DNA from: Echinometra lucunter
Taxonomy: Eukaryota; Echinodermata; Echinoidea; Camarodonta; Echinometridae
Assembly: GCA_029962745.1 (NCBI GenBank)
Contig: CM057161.1
Location: 9,160,638-9,224,637, forward strand
Direction of reading: 5' to 3'
DNA length: 64,000 nucleotides
Shown here: positions 1 through 10,450 of the stretch, piece by piece
Layout: the number at the start of each line of letters is the position of its first letter
How positions within the stretch are numbered: the first letter of the stretch is position 1
Made by a program: the position numbers and the translations under genes
Notes under the pieces: model-generated
What the model was told of the DNA's origin: nothing
Database searches by the model: none
Seen by the model: the letters and a program-made list of their open reading frames with translations, nothing else

Positions 1-153
1 CAGCCGGTCGGCTAGTGAGACGATTGTAGAAGAGTGACACTTTAGTGTGTTTATAACTGATATGTATAGAGGGGAAGACGGGGCGACGTTCATTCTACGT
101 TGGATCCAGCATCGTGGAAGGACGAGTAATGTCTAATTCTCCTCCTCCTATTC

Positions 154-620
154 ATGCTAACCAACAAGTACTACTTTTCATCAACCCGCAACGAGCAAGA
201 AGGAGTGAGGTGCAATGTTTGTCGAACATCTTCTCCCTGTTGTGCCAGAAGTAGAAGTAGACAATTCCTCCTCCTCCTCCTCATCCTAACCGACAAGTAC
301 TACTTTTCATCAACACGCAACGAGCAAGGAGGAGTGAGTTGTCATGTTTGTCGAACATCTTCTCCCTGTTGTGCCAGAAGTAGAAGTAGACAATTCCTCC
401 TCCTCCTCCTCGTCCTAACCGACAAGTACTACTTTTCATCAACCCGCAACGAGCAAGGAGGAGTGAGGTGCAATGTTTGTCGAACATCTTCTCCCTGTTG
501 TGCCAGAAGTAGAAGTAGACAATTCCTCCTCCTCCTCCTCGTCCTAACCGACAAGTACTACTTTTCATCAACCCGCAACGAGCAAGGAGGAGTGAGGTGC
601 AATGTTTGTCGAACAGCATT
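154..620 (+). repeat. 129-bp core tandem repeat (about 3.6 units)
   Basis: Units of 129 bp start with CTAACCGACAAGTACTAC and pass through CGCAACGAGCAAGGAGGAG, TGTTTGTCGAACATC and CCAGAAGTAGAAGTAGAC to a (CCT)n tract. Related runs lie at 2288-2570, 4149-4615, 5170-5500 and 7083-7371. The period is a multiple of three, so every frame is carried through the repeats. This explains the long overlapping open frames on both strands. Confidence 0.85.
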
Positions 621-3600
621 TGTGCCAGAAGTAGACAATTCCTCCTCCTCCTCCTCTCCTTTAAAAAAACACAGCTATTAGCCGAGAAGTGCTATCTATC
701 CCATGTATGGTGAATAAATCAAATCAAATCCTACCCAACAAGATCTCCTTTTTCCCTAAGCCATCATACCTCATCCATACCTCATACAATCAATCCTCCT
801 CCTCCTTCCTCCTCTTCATGCTAACCGACAAGAACTACTTTTCATCAACCCTTAACGGGCAAGGAGGAGTGAGGTTGCAATGTTTGTCGAACATCTTCTC
901 CAGGCTGTGCATTTGTGCCAGAAGTAGAAGTAGACAATTCTTCTTCCTCCTCCTCCTCCTCATCCCAACCAACAAGAACTACGCTTCATCCTTTTTCTTT
1001 GCTAAACAATCATACTGCAGCCAGCTGGTCGGCTAGTGAGACGATTGTAGAAGAGTGACACTTGAGTGTGTTTATAACTGATATGTATAGAGGGGAAGAC
1101 GGGGCGACGTTCATTCTACGTTGGAGCAAGCATCGTGGAAGGACGAGTAATATCCAATCCTCCTCCTCCTCTTCATGCTATCCAACAAGTACTACTTTTC
1201 ATCAACCCGCAACGAGCAAGAAGGAGTGAGGTGCAATGTTTGTCGAACATCTTCTCCCTGTTGTGCATTTGTGCCAGAAATAGAAGTAGACAAGTCCTAC
1301 TCCTCCTCCTCCTCTCCTTTAAAAAAACCCCAGCTATTAGCCGAGAAGGGCTATCCATCCCATGTATGGTGAATAAATCAAAACGAATCCTACCCAACAA
1401 GATCTCCTTTTTCCCTAAACCATCATACCTCATCCATACCTCATACAATCAATCCTCCTCCTCCTCTTCTTCATCCTAACCGACAAGAACTACTTTTCAT
1501 CAACCCTTAACGGGCAAGGAGGAAGAGGGTGCAATGTTTGTCGAACATCTTCTCCAGGCTGTGCATTTGTGCCAGAAGTAGAAGTAGACAATTCTTCTTC
1601 CTCCTCCTCCTCCTCATCCCAAACAACAAGAACTACGCTTCATCCTTTTTCTTTGCTAAACAATCATACCGCAGTCAGCCGGTCGGCTAGTAAGAAGAAT
1701 ATAGCAGTGACGGGTGAGTGTGTTTCATAACTGATGTGTAGAGGGGGATGACGGGGCGACGTTCATTCTACGTTGGAGCCAGCATCGTGGAAGGACGAAT
1801 AATGTCTAATCCTTCTCCTCCTCTTCATGCAACCAACAAGTACTACTTTTCATCAAGCCGCAACGAGCAATGAGGAGTGAGGTGCAATGTTTGTCGAACA
1901 TCTTCTCCCTGTTGTGCCAGAAGTAGAAGTAGACAATTCCTCCTCCTCCTCCTCTTCATCCTAACCAACAAGAACATCGAGCAAGGAGGAGTGAGGTGCA
2001 ATGTTTGTCGAACATCTTTTCCCTGTTGTGCCAGAAGTAGAAGTAGACAATTCCTCCTCCTCCTCCTCCTCATCCCAACCAACAAGAACTACTCTCCTTC
2101 CTTTTTCTTTGCTAAACCATCATAATGCAGCCAGCTGGTCTGCTGGTCGGCTGGTGAGAATGTAGTAGTGACACTTGAGTGTGTTTATAACTGATGTGTA
2201 TAGAGGGGAAGACGGGGCGACGTTGATTCTACGTTGGAACCAGCATCGTGGAAGGACGAGTAATATCCAATCCTCCTCCTCCTCTTCATGCTAACCAACA
2301 AGTACTACTTTTCATCAACCCGCAACGAGCAAGGAGGAGTGAGTTGTCATGTTTGTCGAACATCTTCTCCCTGTTGTGCCAGAAGTAGAAGTAGACAATT
2401 CCTCCTCCTCCTCCTCGTCCTAACCGACAAGTACTACTTTTCATCAACCCGCAACGAGCAAGGAGGAGTGAGGTGCAATGTTTGTCGAACATCTTCTCCC
2501 TGTTATGCCAGAAGTAGAAGTAGACAATTCCTCCTCCTCCTCCTCCTCGTCCTAACCGACAAGTACTACTCCCGGAATGAGGTGCAATGTTTGTCGAACA
2601 TCTTCCTCCCGGCTGGGCATTTGTGCCAGAAGTTGACTATTCCTCCTCCTCCTCCTCCTCCTCTTCATCCTAACCGACACGAGCTAGTTTTCATCTACCC
2701 TCAACGAGCAAGGAAGAGTAAGTTGCAATGTTGGTCGAACATCTACTCCCGAGGCTGTGCATTTGTGCCAGAAGTAGAAGTAGACAAGTCCTACTCCTCC
2801 TCCTCCTCTCCTTTAAAAAAAACCCCAGCTATTAGCCGAGAAGGGTTATCCATCCCATGTATGGTGAATAAATCAAAACGAATCCTACCCAACAAGATCT
2901 CCTTTTTCCCTAAACCATCATACCTCATCCATACCTCATACAATCAATCCTCCTCCTCCTCCTCTTCATCCTAACCGACACGAGCTAGTTTTCATCTACC
3001 CTCAACGAGCAAGGAAGAGTAAGTTGCAATGTTGGTCGAACATCTACTCCCGAGGCTGTGCATTTGTGCCAGAAGTAGAAGTAGACAATTCTTATTCCTC
3101 TTCCTCCTCCTCATCCCAACCAACAAGAACTACGCTTCATCCTTTTTCTTTGCTAAACAATCATACCGCAGCCAGCTGGTCGGCTAGTGAGAAGATTGTA
3201 GCAGTAAGGGGTGAGTGTGTTTCATAACTGATGTGTAGAGGGGAAGACGGGGACGTTCATTCTACGTTGGAACCAGCATGGAGTAAGGACGAGTAATTTC
3301 CAATCCTCCTCCTCCTCTTCATCCTAACGACAAGAACATCAAGCAAGGAGGTGTGAGGTGCAATGTTTGTCGAACATCTACTCCCGGAATGAGGTGCAAT
3401 GTTTGTCGAACATCTTCCTCCCGGCTGGGCATTTGTGCCAGAAGTTGACTATTCCTCCTCCTCCTCCTCCTCTTCATCCTAACCGACACGAGCTAGTTTT
3501 CATCTACCCTCAACGAGCAAGGAAGAGTAAGTTGCAATGTTGGTCGAACATCTACTCCCGAGGTTGTGCATTTGTGCCAGAAGTAGAAGTAGACAAGTCC

Positions 3601-3995
3601 TACTCCTCCTCCTCCTCTCCTTTAAAAAAAACCCCAGCTATTAGCCGAGAAGGGCTATCCATCCCATGTATGGTGAATAAATCAAAACGAAAACGAATCA
3701 TACCCAACAAGATCTGCGTTGCATCCTTTTTCCCTAAACCATCATACCTCCTCCATACCTCATACAATCAATCCTCCTCCTCCTCCTCTTCATCCTAACC
3801 GACAAGAACTACTTTTCATCAACCCTTAACAGGCAAGGAGGAGTGAGGTTGCAATGTTTGTCGAACATCTTCTCCAGGCTGTGCTTTTGTGCCAGAAGTA
3901 GAAGTAGACAATTCTTCTTCCTCCTCCTCCTCCTCATCCCAACCAACAAGAACTACGCTTCATCCTTTTTCTTTGCTAAACAATCATACTGCAGC

Positions 3996-5146
3996 CAGCC
4001 GGTCGGCTAGTGAGACGATTGTAGAAGAGTGACACTTTAGTGTGTTTATAACTGATATGTATAGAGGGGAAGACGGGGCGACGTTCATTCTACGTTGGAT
4101 CCAGCATCGTGGAAGGACGAGTAATGTCTAATTCTCCTCCTCCTATTCATGCTAACCAACAAGTACTACTTTTCATCAACCCGCAACGAGCAAGAAGGAG
4201 TGAGGTGCAATGTTTGTCGAACATCTTCTCCCTGTTGTGCCAGAAGTAGAAGTAGACAATTCCTCCTCCTCCTCCTCATCCTAACCGACAAGTACTACTT
4301 TTCATCAACACGCAACGAGCAAGGAGGAGTGAGTTGTCATGTTTGTCGAACATCTTCTCCCTGTTGTGCCAGAAGTAGAAGTAGACAATTCCTCCTCCTC
4401 CTCCTCGTCCTAACCGACAAGTACTACTTTTCATCAACCCGCAACGAGCAAGGAGGAGTGAGGTGCAATGTTTGTCGAACATCTTCTCCCTGTTGTGCCA
4501 GAAGTAGAAGTAGACAATTCCTCCTCCTCCTCCTCGTCCTAACCGACAAGTACTACTTTTCATCAACCCGCAACGAGCAAGGAGGAGTGAGGTGCAATGT
4601 TTGTCGAACAGCATTTGTGCCAGAAGTAGACAATTCCTCCTCCTCCTCCTCTCCTTTAAAAAAACACAGCTATTAGCCGAGAAGTGCTATCTATCCCATG
4701 TATGGTGAATAAATCAAATCAAATCCTACCCAACAAGATCTCCTTTTTCCCTAAGCCATCATACCTCATCCATACCTCATACAATCAATCCTCCTCCTCC
4801 TTCCTCCTCTTCATGCTAACCGACAAGAACTACTTTTCATCAACCCTTAACGGGCAAGGAGGAGTGAGGTTGCAATGTTTGTCGAACATCTTCTCCAGGC
4901 TGTGCATTTGTGCCAGAAGTAGAAGTAGACAATTCTTCTTCCTCCTCCTCCTCCTCATCCCAACCAACAAGAACTACGCTTCATCCTTTTTCTTTGCTAA
5001 ACAATCATACTGCAGCCAGCTGGTCGGCTAGTGAGACGATTGTAGAAGAGTGACACTTGAGTGTGTTTATAACTGATATGTATAGAGGGGAAGACGGGGC
5101 GACGTTCATTCTACGTTGGAGCAAGCATCGTGGAAGGACGAGTAAT
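3996..5146 (+). repeat. Higher-order copy of 1-1151 (offset 3995)
   Basis: This block matches 1-1151 with no difference that I noticed by eye, then diverges (ATGTCTAATT against ATATCCAATC). Another block, 5147-5458, recurs at 7060-7371 with an offset of 1913. Near-identical long copies among degenerate short units point to recent segmental duplication or unequal crossing-over inside the array. Confidence 0.85.
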
Positions 5147-7436
5147 GTCTAATTCTCCTCCTCCTCTTCATGCTAACCAACAAGTACTACTTTTCATCAA
5201 CCCGCAACGAGCAAGAAGGAGTGAGGTGCCATGTTTGTCGAACATCTTCTCCCTGTTGTGCCAGAAGTAGATGTAGACAATTCCTCCTCCTCCTCCTCGT
5301 CCTAACCGACAAGTACTACTTTTCATCAACCCGCAACGAGCAAGGAGGAGTGAGGTGCAATGTTTGTCGAACATCTTCTCCCTGTTGTGCCAGAAGTAGA
5401 AGTAGACAATTCCTCCTCGTCCTAACCGACAAGTACTACTTTTCATCAACCCGCAACGAGCAAGGAGGAGTGAGGTGCAATGTTTGTCGAACAGCATTTG
5501 TGCCAGAAGTAGACAATTCCTCCTCCTCCTCCTCTCCTTTAAAAAAACAGCTATTAGCCGAGAAGGGCTATCCATCCCATGTATGGTGAATAAATCAAAT
5601 CAAATCCTACCCAACAAGATCTCCTTTTTCCCTAAACCATCATACCTCATCCATACCTCATACAATCAATCCTCCTCCTCCTCTTCTTCATCCTAACCGA
5701 CAAGAATTACTTTTCATCAACCCTTAACGGGCAAGGAGGAGTGAGGTTGCAATGTTTGTCGAACATCTTCTCCAGGCTGTGCTTTTGTGCCAGAAGTAGA
5801 AGTAGACAATTCTTATTCCTCTTCCTCCTCCTCATCCCAACCAACAAGAACTACGCTTCATCCTTTTTCTTTGCTAAACCATCATACTGCAGCCAGCTGG
5901 TCGGCTAGTGAGAAGATTGTAGCAGTAAGGGGTGAGTGTGTTTCATAACTGATGTGTATGTAGAGGGGAAGACGGGGACGTTCATTCTACGTTGGAACCA
6001 GCATGGAGCAAGGACGAGTAATTCCAATCCTCCTCCTCCTCTTCATCCTAACGACAAGAACATCGAGCAAGGAGGTGTGAGGTGCAATGTTTGTCAAACA
6101 TCTACTCCCGGAATGAGGTGCAATGTTTGTCGAACATCTTCCTCCCGGCTGGGCATTTGTGCCAGAAGTAGACTATTCCTCCTCCTCCTCCTCTTCATCC
6201 TAACCGACACGAGCTAGTTTTCATCTACCCTCAACGAGCAAGGAAGAGTAAGTCCTTTTTCTTTGCTAAACAATCATACCGCAGCTAGCCGGTCGGCCAG
6301 TAGGAAGAATATAGCAGTGACACTTGAGTGTGTTTCATAACTGATGTGTAGAGGGGAAGACGGGGACGTTCATTCTACGTTGGAGCCAGCATCGTGGAAG
6401 GACGAGTAATTTCCAATCTTCCTCCTCCTCAACATGCTAACCAACAACAACATCGAGCAAGGAGGTGTGAGGTGCAATGTTTGTCGAACATCTTCCTCCC
6501 TGCTGTGCATTTGTGCCAGAAGTAGAAGTAGACAATTCCTCCTCCTCTTCATCCTAACCGACACGAACTAGTTTTCATCTACCCTCAACGAACAAGGAAG
6601 AGTAAGTCGCAATGTTGGTCGAACATCTACTCCCGAGGTTGTGCATTTGTGCCAGAAGTAGAAGTTGTAATGTTGGTCGAACATCTACTCCCGAGGTTGT
6701 GCATTTGTGCCAGAAGTAGAAGTAGACATTACCCCCTCCTCTTCATCCTAACCGACAAGAACATCGAGCAAGGAGGAGGAGGTTGCAATGTTTGTCGAAC
6801 ATCTTCTCCAGGCTGTGCTTTTGTGCCAGAAGTAGAAGTAGACAATTCTTCTTCCTCCTCCTCCTCCTCATCCCAACCAACAAGAACTACGCTCCTTCCT
6901 TTTTCTTTGCTAAACCATCATACTCCAGCCGGCTGGTCGGCTAGTGAGACGATTGTAGAAGAGTGACACTTGAGTGTGTTTATAACTGATATGTATAGAG
7001 GGGAAGACGGGGCGACGTTCATTCTACGTTGGAGCCAGCATCGTGGAAGGACGAGTAATGTCTAATTCTCCTCCTCCTCTTCATGCTAACCAACAAGTAC
7101 TACTTTTCATCAACCCGCAACGAGCAAGAAGGAGTGAGGTGCCATGTTTGTCGAACATCTTCTCCCTGTTGTGCCAGAAGTAGATGTAGACAATTCCTCC
7201 TCCTCCTCCTCGTCCTAACCGACAAGTACTACTTTTCATCAACCCGCAACGAGCAAGGAGGAGTGAGGTGCAATGTTTGTCGAACATCTTCTCCCTGTTG
7301 TGCCAGAAGTAGAAGTAGACAATTCCTCCTCGTCCTAACCGACAAGTACTACTTTTCATCAACCCGCAACGAGCAAGAACAACTTTTCATCTTACATTAA
7401 CGTTAACGTGAAAAGTTTCGTCTAGGCGGCTCGTAG

Positions 7437-7690
7437 AAGAGTGACTGATGAATGTGTCTTTTGACCCGATAAATAGAGAGGCAGACGGGTGAGCGGCGCA
7501 CATTCACGTCTCGATTCGGGCAGACATTCTCCGTCGGAACCGGCACCGAGGAAGTAGTGGTGAGTTCCATTGTTTGTCGAACATTCTCTCCCGTTTGTGC
7601 ATTTGTGCCAGAAGTAGACGAGTCCTCCTCCTCCTCCTTACCAACAAGAACTGCTTTTCATTTTGCTACACCATCATACTGCAGCCACCG
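7437..7690 (+). repeat. Gene-proximal degenerate copy of the cyclin 5' region
   Basis: The order of blocks is nearly that of the cyclin gene: GAGTGACTGATGAATGTG, CCCGATAAATAGAGAGGCAG, CGGGTGAGCGGCGCACA, CACGTCTCG, CCGTCGGAACCGGCACCGAG, then TTGTTTGTCGAACATTC. The gene at 7799-7990 reads GGTGACGGATGAGCATGTTC, CCCGATAAGTAGAGAGGCAG, CGGGTGAACGGCGCGCA and so on. Unlike the distal array, this copy has no (TCC)n plus CAACAAG insertion between the TACGTTGGA-type block and the GTCGAACA block, so it looks like an intermediate between gene and array. Frameshifts and a short length make it non-coding. Confidence 0.8.
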
Positions 7691-7763
7691 TTAACGCGAA
7701 GTGTTATTTCTTGACCCTTCCGAAACTTTTGTTAGCCGAGGGGAAAGGAAACCGCTAAGTGGA

Positions 7764-7788
7764 TCTTTTTTTTTTAAATTTTTTTAAG
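7764..7788 (+). promoter_or_regulatory. AT-rich candidate promoter of the cyclin gene
   Basis: A T-rich stretch ending TTTAAATTTTTTTAAG lies about 20-40 nt before the cyclin ATG at 7807. Similar TTAAAAATTTAAG and TTTAAAAAATTT stretches precede the genes at 10451 and 15310. Calling it a promoter is inference from position and recurrence. Confidence 0.4.
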
Positions 7789-7806
7789 TTGGGAGAAGGG
7801 TGACGG

Positions 7807-8673
7807 ATGAGCATGTTCCTTGTCCCGATAAGTAGAGAGGCAGCGGGTGAACGGCGCGCACTCTCGTCTCGGGATATGAAAGCTGCGCACAAGGCCGTGG
7901 CAATGGGCGGTCGTCGTCGTTATTTGGACAGACAGTCTACGTTGGAATCCGCATTCAGGAAGGAGTGTTTACAATGGTTGTCGAACATCTGCTCACGGCG
8001 GAAGTTGTCGCGCGAAACATTTTACACCTCGGTCAACGTATTCGACAGATATTTATCCGTTTGCGAGAACTATCCCCGAGATGATTTGAAACTTCTCGCA
8101 GCCACCATTTTGCTCATGGCCGCAAAAGTCAACGAAATCGACTGCACAGGTTACCACATCGAGCATTTACCTTCCGAGTGCCCGACGGCGAGGCTCGAGT
8201 CCTGCAACGTCGACTCCGTCATGGCCAGGGAAATGTCCATACTTCAAGCCATAGGATGGGTGGTGGATACCGACTCTCCCGTTTCACACGTCTACCGGAG
8301 GATGCTATCGATGCACAACCAACTTCACCGTGTCCCAGGTCGCCATCCCGCTCTCCATTCCTACGCTCTGGTGAGCGGTGGTGAAGATGCTGCGTCGTGT
8401 CGTTGCCTCGAAATTATTCAATCTGCCGAAAAGTTGCTCGACGCTTGCGTACTGGATTGGGGCTATTTAGATTTCGATCATTCGACGATTGCGACGGCAG
8501 CGGTGGATCTGGCTTCCGAAGCAGGGGAAGGAAGAGACGGAGGCCGCGTGGGTTCCTTCGATCTACCCGAGGGTGAAAAAGACGATGGAGGAAAGGGGGA
8601 TGCAGAACAGGAGGATGTTTTCTCACTCTGCAAGAAATGGATCCGAGGAATGGTGGTAGAGGGGCCTTATTAA
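7807..8673 (+). CDS. Viral-type cyclin (cyclin box protein)
   Basis: A 288-residue intronless cyclin. The cyclin box spans roughly residues 48-165. It includes RKECLQWLSNI (51-61, the 'R..L..WL' start of the box), LSRETFYTSVNVFDRYLS (67-84, very like cyclin E/A), LKLLAATILLMAAKVNE (94-110, with the AAK lysine K107 and the E110 expected to contact the CDK helix) and MSILQAIGWVVDTDSP (143-158). A second cyclin fold is not obvious, and the tail (about 215-288) is acidic and glycine-rich. Cyclins of this family bind and activate a cyclin-dependent kinase; viral cyclins typically push host cells toward S phase. The start is the first ATG in frame after the AT-rich tract; a second ATG lies two codons on. 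The 5' end is the source of the upstream repeat array. Whether a host CDK or the kinase at 13248 is the partner cannot be told. Confidence 0.88.
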   Translation: MSMFLVPISREAAGERRALSSRDMKAAHKAVAMGGRRRYLDRQSTLESAFRKECLQWLSNICSRRKLSRETFYTSVNVFDRYLSVCENYPRDDLKLLAATILLMAAKVNEIDCTGYHIEHLPSECPTARLESCNVDSVMAREMSILQAIGWVVDTDSPVSHVYRRMLSMHNQLHRVPGRHPALHSYALVSGGEDAASCRCLEIIQSAEKLLDACVLDWGYLDFDHSTIATAAVDLASEAGEGRDGGRVGSFDLPEGEKDDGGKGDAEQEDVFSLCKKWIRGMVVEGPY

Positions 8674-8676
8674 AGG
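8667..8676 (+). promoter_or_regulatory. TTATTAAAGG element at the stop codon, before the 8710 gene
   Basis: The stop codon of the cyclin (8671-8673) sits inside TTATTAAAGG, about 34 nt before the next ATG. The same arrangement (CTATTAAAAG) overlaps the stop at 13211-13213, 32 nt before the kinase ATG. It may be a TATA-like start signal for the downstream gene; this is inference. Confidence 0.35.
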
Positions 8677-8709
8677 ATACGGCCATCGTCTGCACGACGA
8701 AGCACCACG

Positions 8710-10395
8710 ATGATACCGCGAGTCCATTTTTTTCTCTTCTTCATCTTCCTCGTCCTCCTCCTCTGCTTCTGGTCGCAGGAAGTGGCGACCAAACGCCGAC
8801 TCTTTGATTTGGATGCCGATCCGACTTATCGCAAAAATGTCATTCACTTGGATTGGAAAGAATTCGTAGCCCTCTTTGTGGGGGATCAACCTGCCCCTCC
8901 TGTGCACGTCCACCACAAGAGCATCGCCGGTATATGCAACACCATTCCTCGTGCTTGTCGGGATATTCCATCCCTGAATCCTCTCGAATTCGAAGAAATG
9001 CATCTGTACGTACGACCCGATGCTTTTGGCGGATGCAAGCGGGAGGACCACGCTCTTCTCCGCGGTCAAAAGTTGGTCATTTCCGATCGAAAGTATCCGA
9101 GTCTTAGAAATGTGACCGTCACGTTGGATTGCCTCGCTGGCATACTGTACTACCCCAGACACGAACGTTCTCCTTACCCCTGTAACTGGTTGACCGTCCG
9201 AGGGATCAACTTTGGATTGTTCCATCGCTCGCGTAGAATCGTAACCAACAAGTGCATGCTGCCGACCGACAAGCCCATTTTTTCCGCCTCCCATACAACC
9301 TGGTTTCGCGTTCTCCCTCGTTCCACTCCTACAGAAAGATATCTTTACCACACCGTAGACTCTACCGTCCACGACACGTTGAGTTGTCGGAATCACCGAA
9401 GCGTTGAACGGTACTGGATGGATCCCTTCGACGAACGCCAAGGCCAAGACAGAGCAGATCGTGACGGAGAGTGGATCTACGACGTGCACCTTTTTGGGTC
9501 GATCGTCATAGACCCGTTCACCTGCGTGGGCGTCGACCCAGAGACGGTCTGCCAGTACGGGATGAACGGCACGGATGACCTCACGAAGCTGGTTGACTGT
9601 CTACCCGCCTTTAACTGCATCGAAATTTGGAACGATCGCACTCTGGATGCTGTGATGCCCCTTTTCGTACTGAGAGACGGTACCTATCCCGATACCGGGG
9701 AGCGGGAAACGGGCGCTATCTCTTTCGTACATACCGGTGGAAATGTCATCGTCTCCATGGCCGATGTGTCGCAAGACGCGATTTCCACCGTCTATTTTCG
9801 CTCTTTGGTTAGCAAGATCCTTTTTGCGAGAAGCGTCCACGACGTCCAGCCGTCGGTTATCATCGAGGACAGAGACCAGTGCGCCGCCGTCTCCGCAATG
9901 ACCGTCGCCAACCTCGACCTTGTCAGATCCTTCGATTCGGCAGACCGCTATCGCTACTATTACAATCTATACGACTCGCTGGCCGGCAGCGCCAATTTCA
10001 GCGTGGACGAATTCGAAGAGGATTCCAGCAACGAGTTCAGCGAAGTGGCCGATGGCATCCTGAACAAGGAAAATCGTGCCTACGGTAATTTGTTTTTCAA
10101 CGACGAGTACCTGGCACCTCGGGCCACCGTCTTAAAGATTCAAAAGTCTCGTCGTTACAACGAAAAGTTGGAATTCAGTTGGAAGAGTCGCGTGGAAGCC
10201 CAAGTGTATTTGGTACCTGCCGTGGTGTTTTGCGCAGTCTCGACCACCATCTTTCTTGTGGCCCTCGTTCTCTTCGTCGCCAGTCGAGGTATTTTCACCC
10301 AGAGCAATCTGAGTATCTGGTTCAAGCAAACAGGTCACATGCTGGACACGTCCATTGCCATCAGTAGCGAAATAATGAAGTCCAACGACAGCTAG
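8710..10395 (+). CDS. Type I membrane glycoprotein, function unknown
   Basis: 561 residues. Residues 1-23 are a strong signal peptide (a run of F, L and I after MIPRVH). A single membrane anchor lies at about 500-525 (YLVPAVVFCAVSTTIF and on), followed by a 36-residue cytoplasmic tail. The ectodomain is cysteine-rich and has potential N-glycosylation sites in NVT, NGT and NFS contexts. This layout fits a virion envelope glycoprotein or a type I surface protein. I do not recognise the family and see no diagnostic fusion motif. It lies 36 nt after the cyclin and 55 nt before the next gene, on the same strand, with no introns, as in a compact viral genome. The start is the first ATG and gives the signal peptide directly. 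Confidence 0.8.
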   Translation: MIPRVHFFLFFIFLVLLLCFWSQEVATKRRLFDLDADPTYRKNVIHLDWKEFVALFVGDQPAPPVHVHHKSIAGICNTIPRACRDIPSLNPLEFEEMHLYVRPDAFGGCKREDHALLRGQKLVISDRKYPSLRNVTVTLDCLAGILYYPRHERSPYPCNWLTVRGINFGLFHRSRRIVTNKCMLPTDKPIFSASHTTWFRVLPRSTPTERYLYHTVDSTVHDTLSCRNHRSVERYWMDPFDERQGQDRADRDGEWIYDVHLFGSIVIDPFTCVGVDPETVCQYGMNGTDDLTKLVDCLPAFNCIEIWNDRTLDAVMPLFVLRDGTYPDTGERETGAISFVHTGGNVIVSMADVSQDAISTVYFRSLVSKILFARSVHDVQPSVIIEDRDQCAAVSAMTVANLDLVRSFDSADRYRYYYNLYDSLAGSANFSVDEFEEDSSNEFSEVADGILNKENRAYGNLFFNDEYLAPRATVLKIQKSRRYNEKLEFSWKSRVEAQVYLVPAVVFCAVSTTIFLVALVLFVASRGIFTQSNLSIWFKQTGHMLDTSIAISSEIMKSNDS

Positions 10396-10450
10396 TTTTT
10401 TTATTACTTAAAAATTTAAGCAAAACAACTACCCGCACGCACTTGACATC
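10396..10450 (+). promoter_or_regulatory. AT-rich spacer, candidate promoter
   Basis: The 55-nt spacer begins with a T run and contains CTTAAAAATTTAAG at 10407-10420, about 30 nt upstream of the ATG at 10451. It resembles the AT tracts upstream of 7807 and 15310. No AATAAA signal is visible for the preceding gene. Confidence 0.4.

Larger units (their letters stand above)
1..7376. repeat. Cyclin-derived tandem and higher-order repeat array
   Basis: The whole stretch consists of degenerate units with recognisable blocks: a leader (GTAGAAGAGTGACAC, then GTATAGAGGGGAAGACG and TCTACGTTGGA), a TGTTTGTCGAACATCT block, a CCAGAAGTAGAAGTAGAC block and (TCC)n tracts. The same blocks, in the same order, occur at the start of the cyclin gene at 7807-8010 (GTAGAGAGGCAG, TCTACGTTGGAATCC, GTTGTCGAACATCTGC). 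I infer that the array grew from that gene's 5' end. Open frames run through it on both strands because the core unit is 129 bp (43 codons). They have no conserved start context or recognisable domain and I do not call them genes. The array may continue left of the window. Confidence 0.85.

Noticed and set aside
154..3798. Many open frames with SSSSSS, LLLLL or PPPPP tails on both strands in the left array
   Set aside because: They follow from a 129-bp repeat with TCC tracts. The same DNA is open on the other strand, and there is no domain or consistent start.
1..7376. CRISPR array
   Set aside because: Units have no constant repeat with unique spacers; similarity covers the full unit and the host is eukaryotic.
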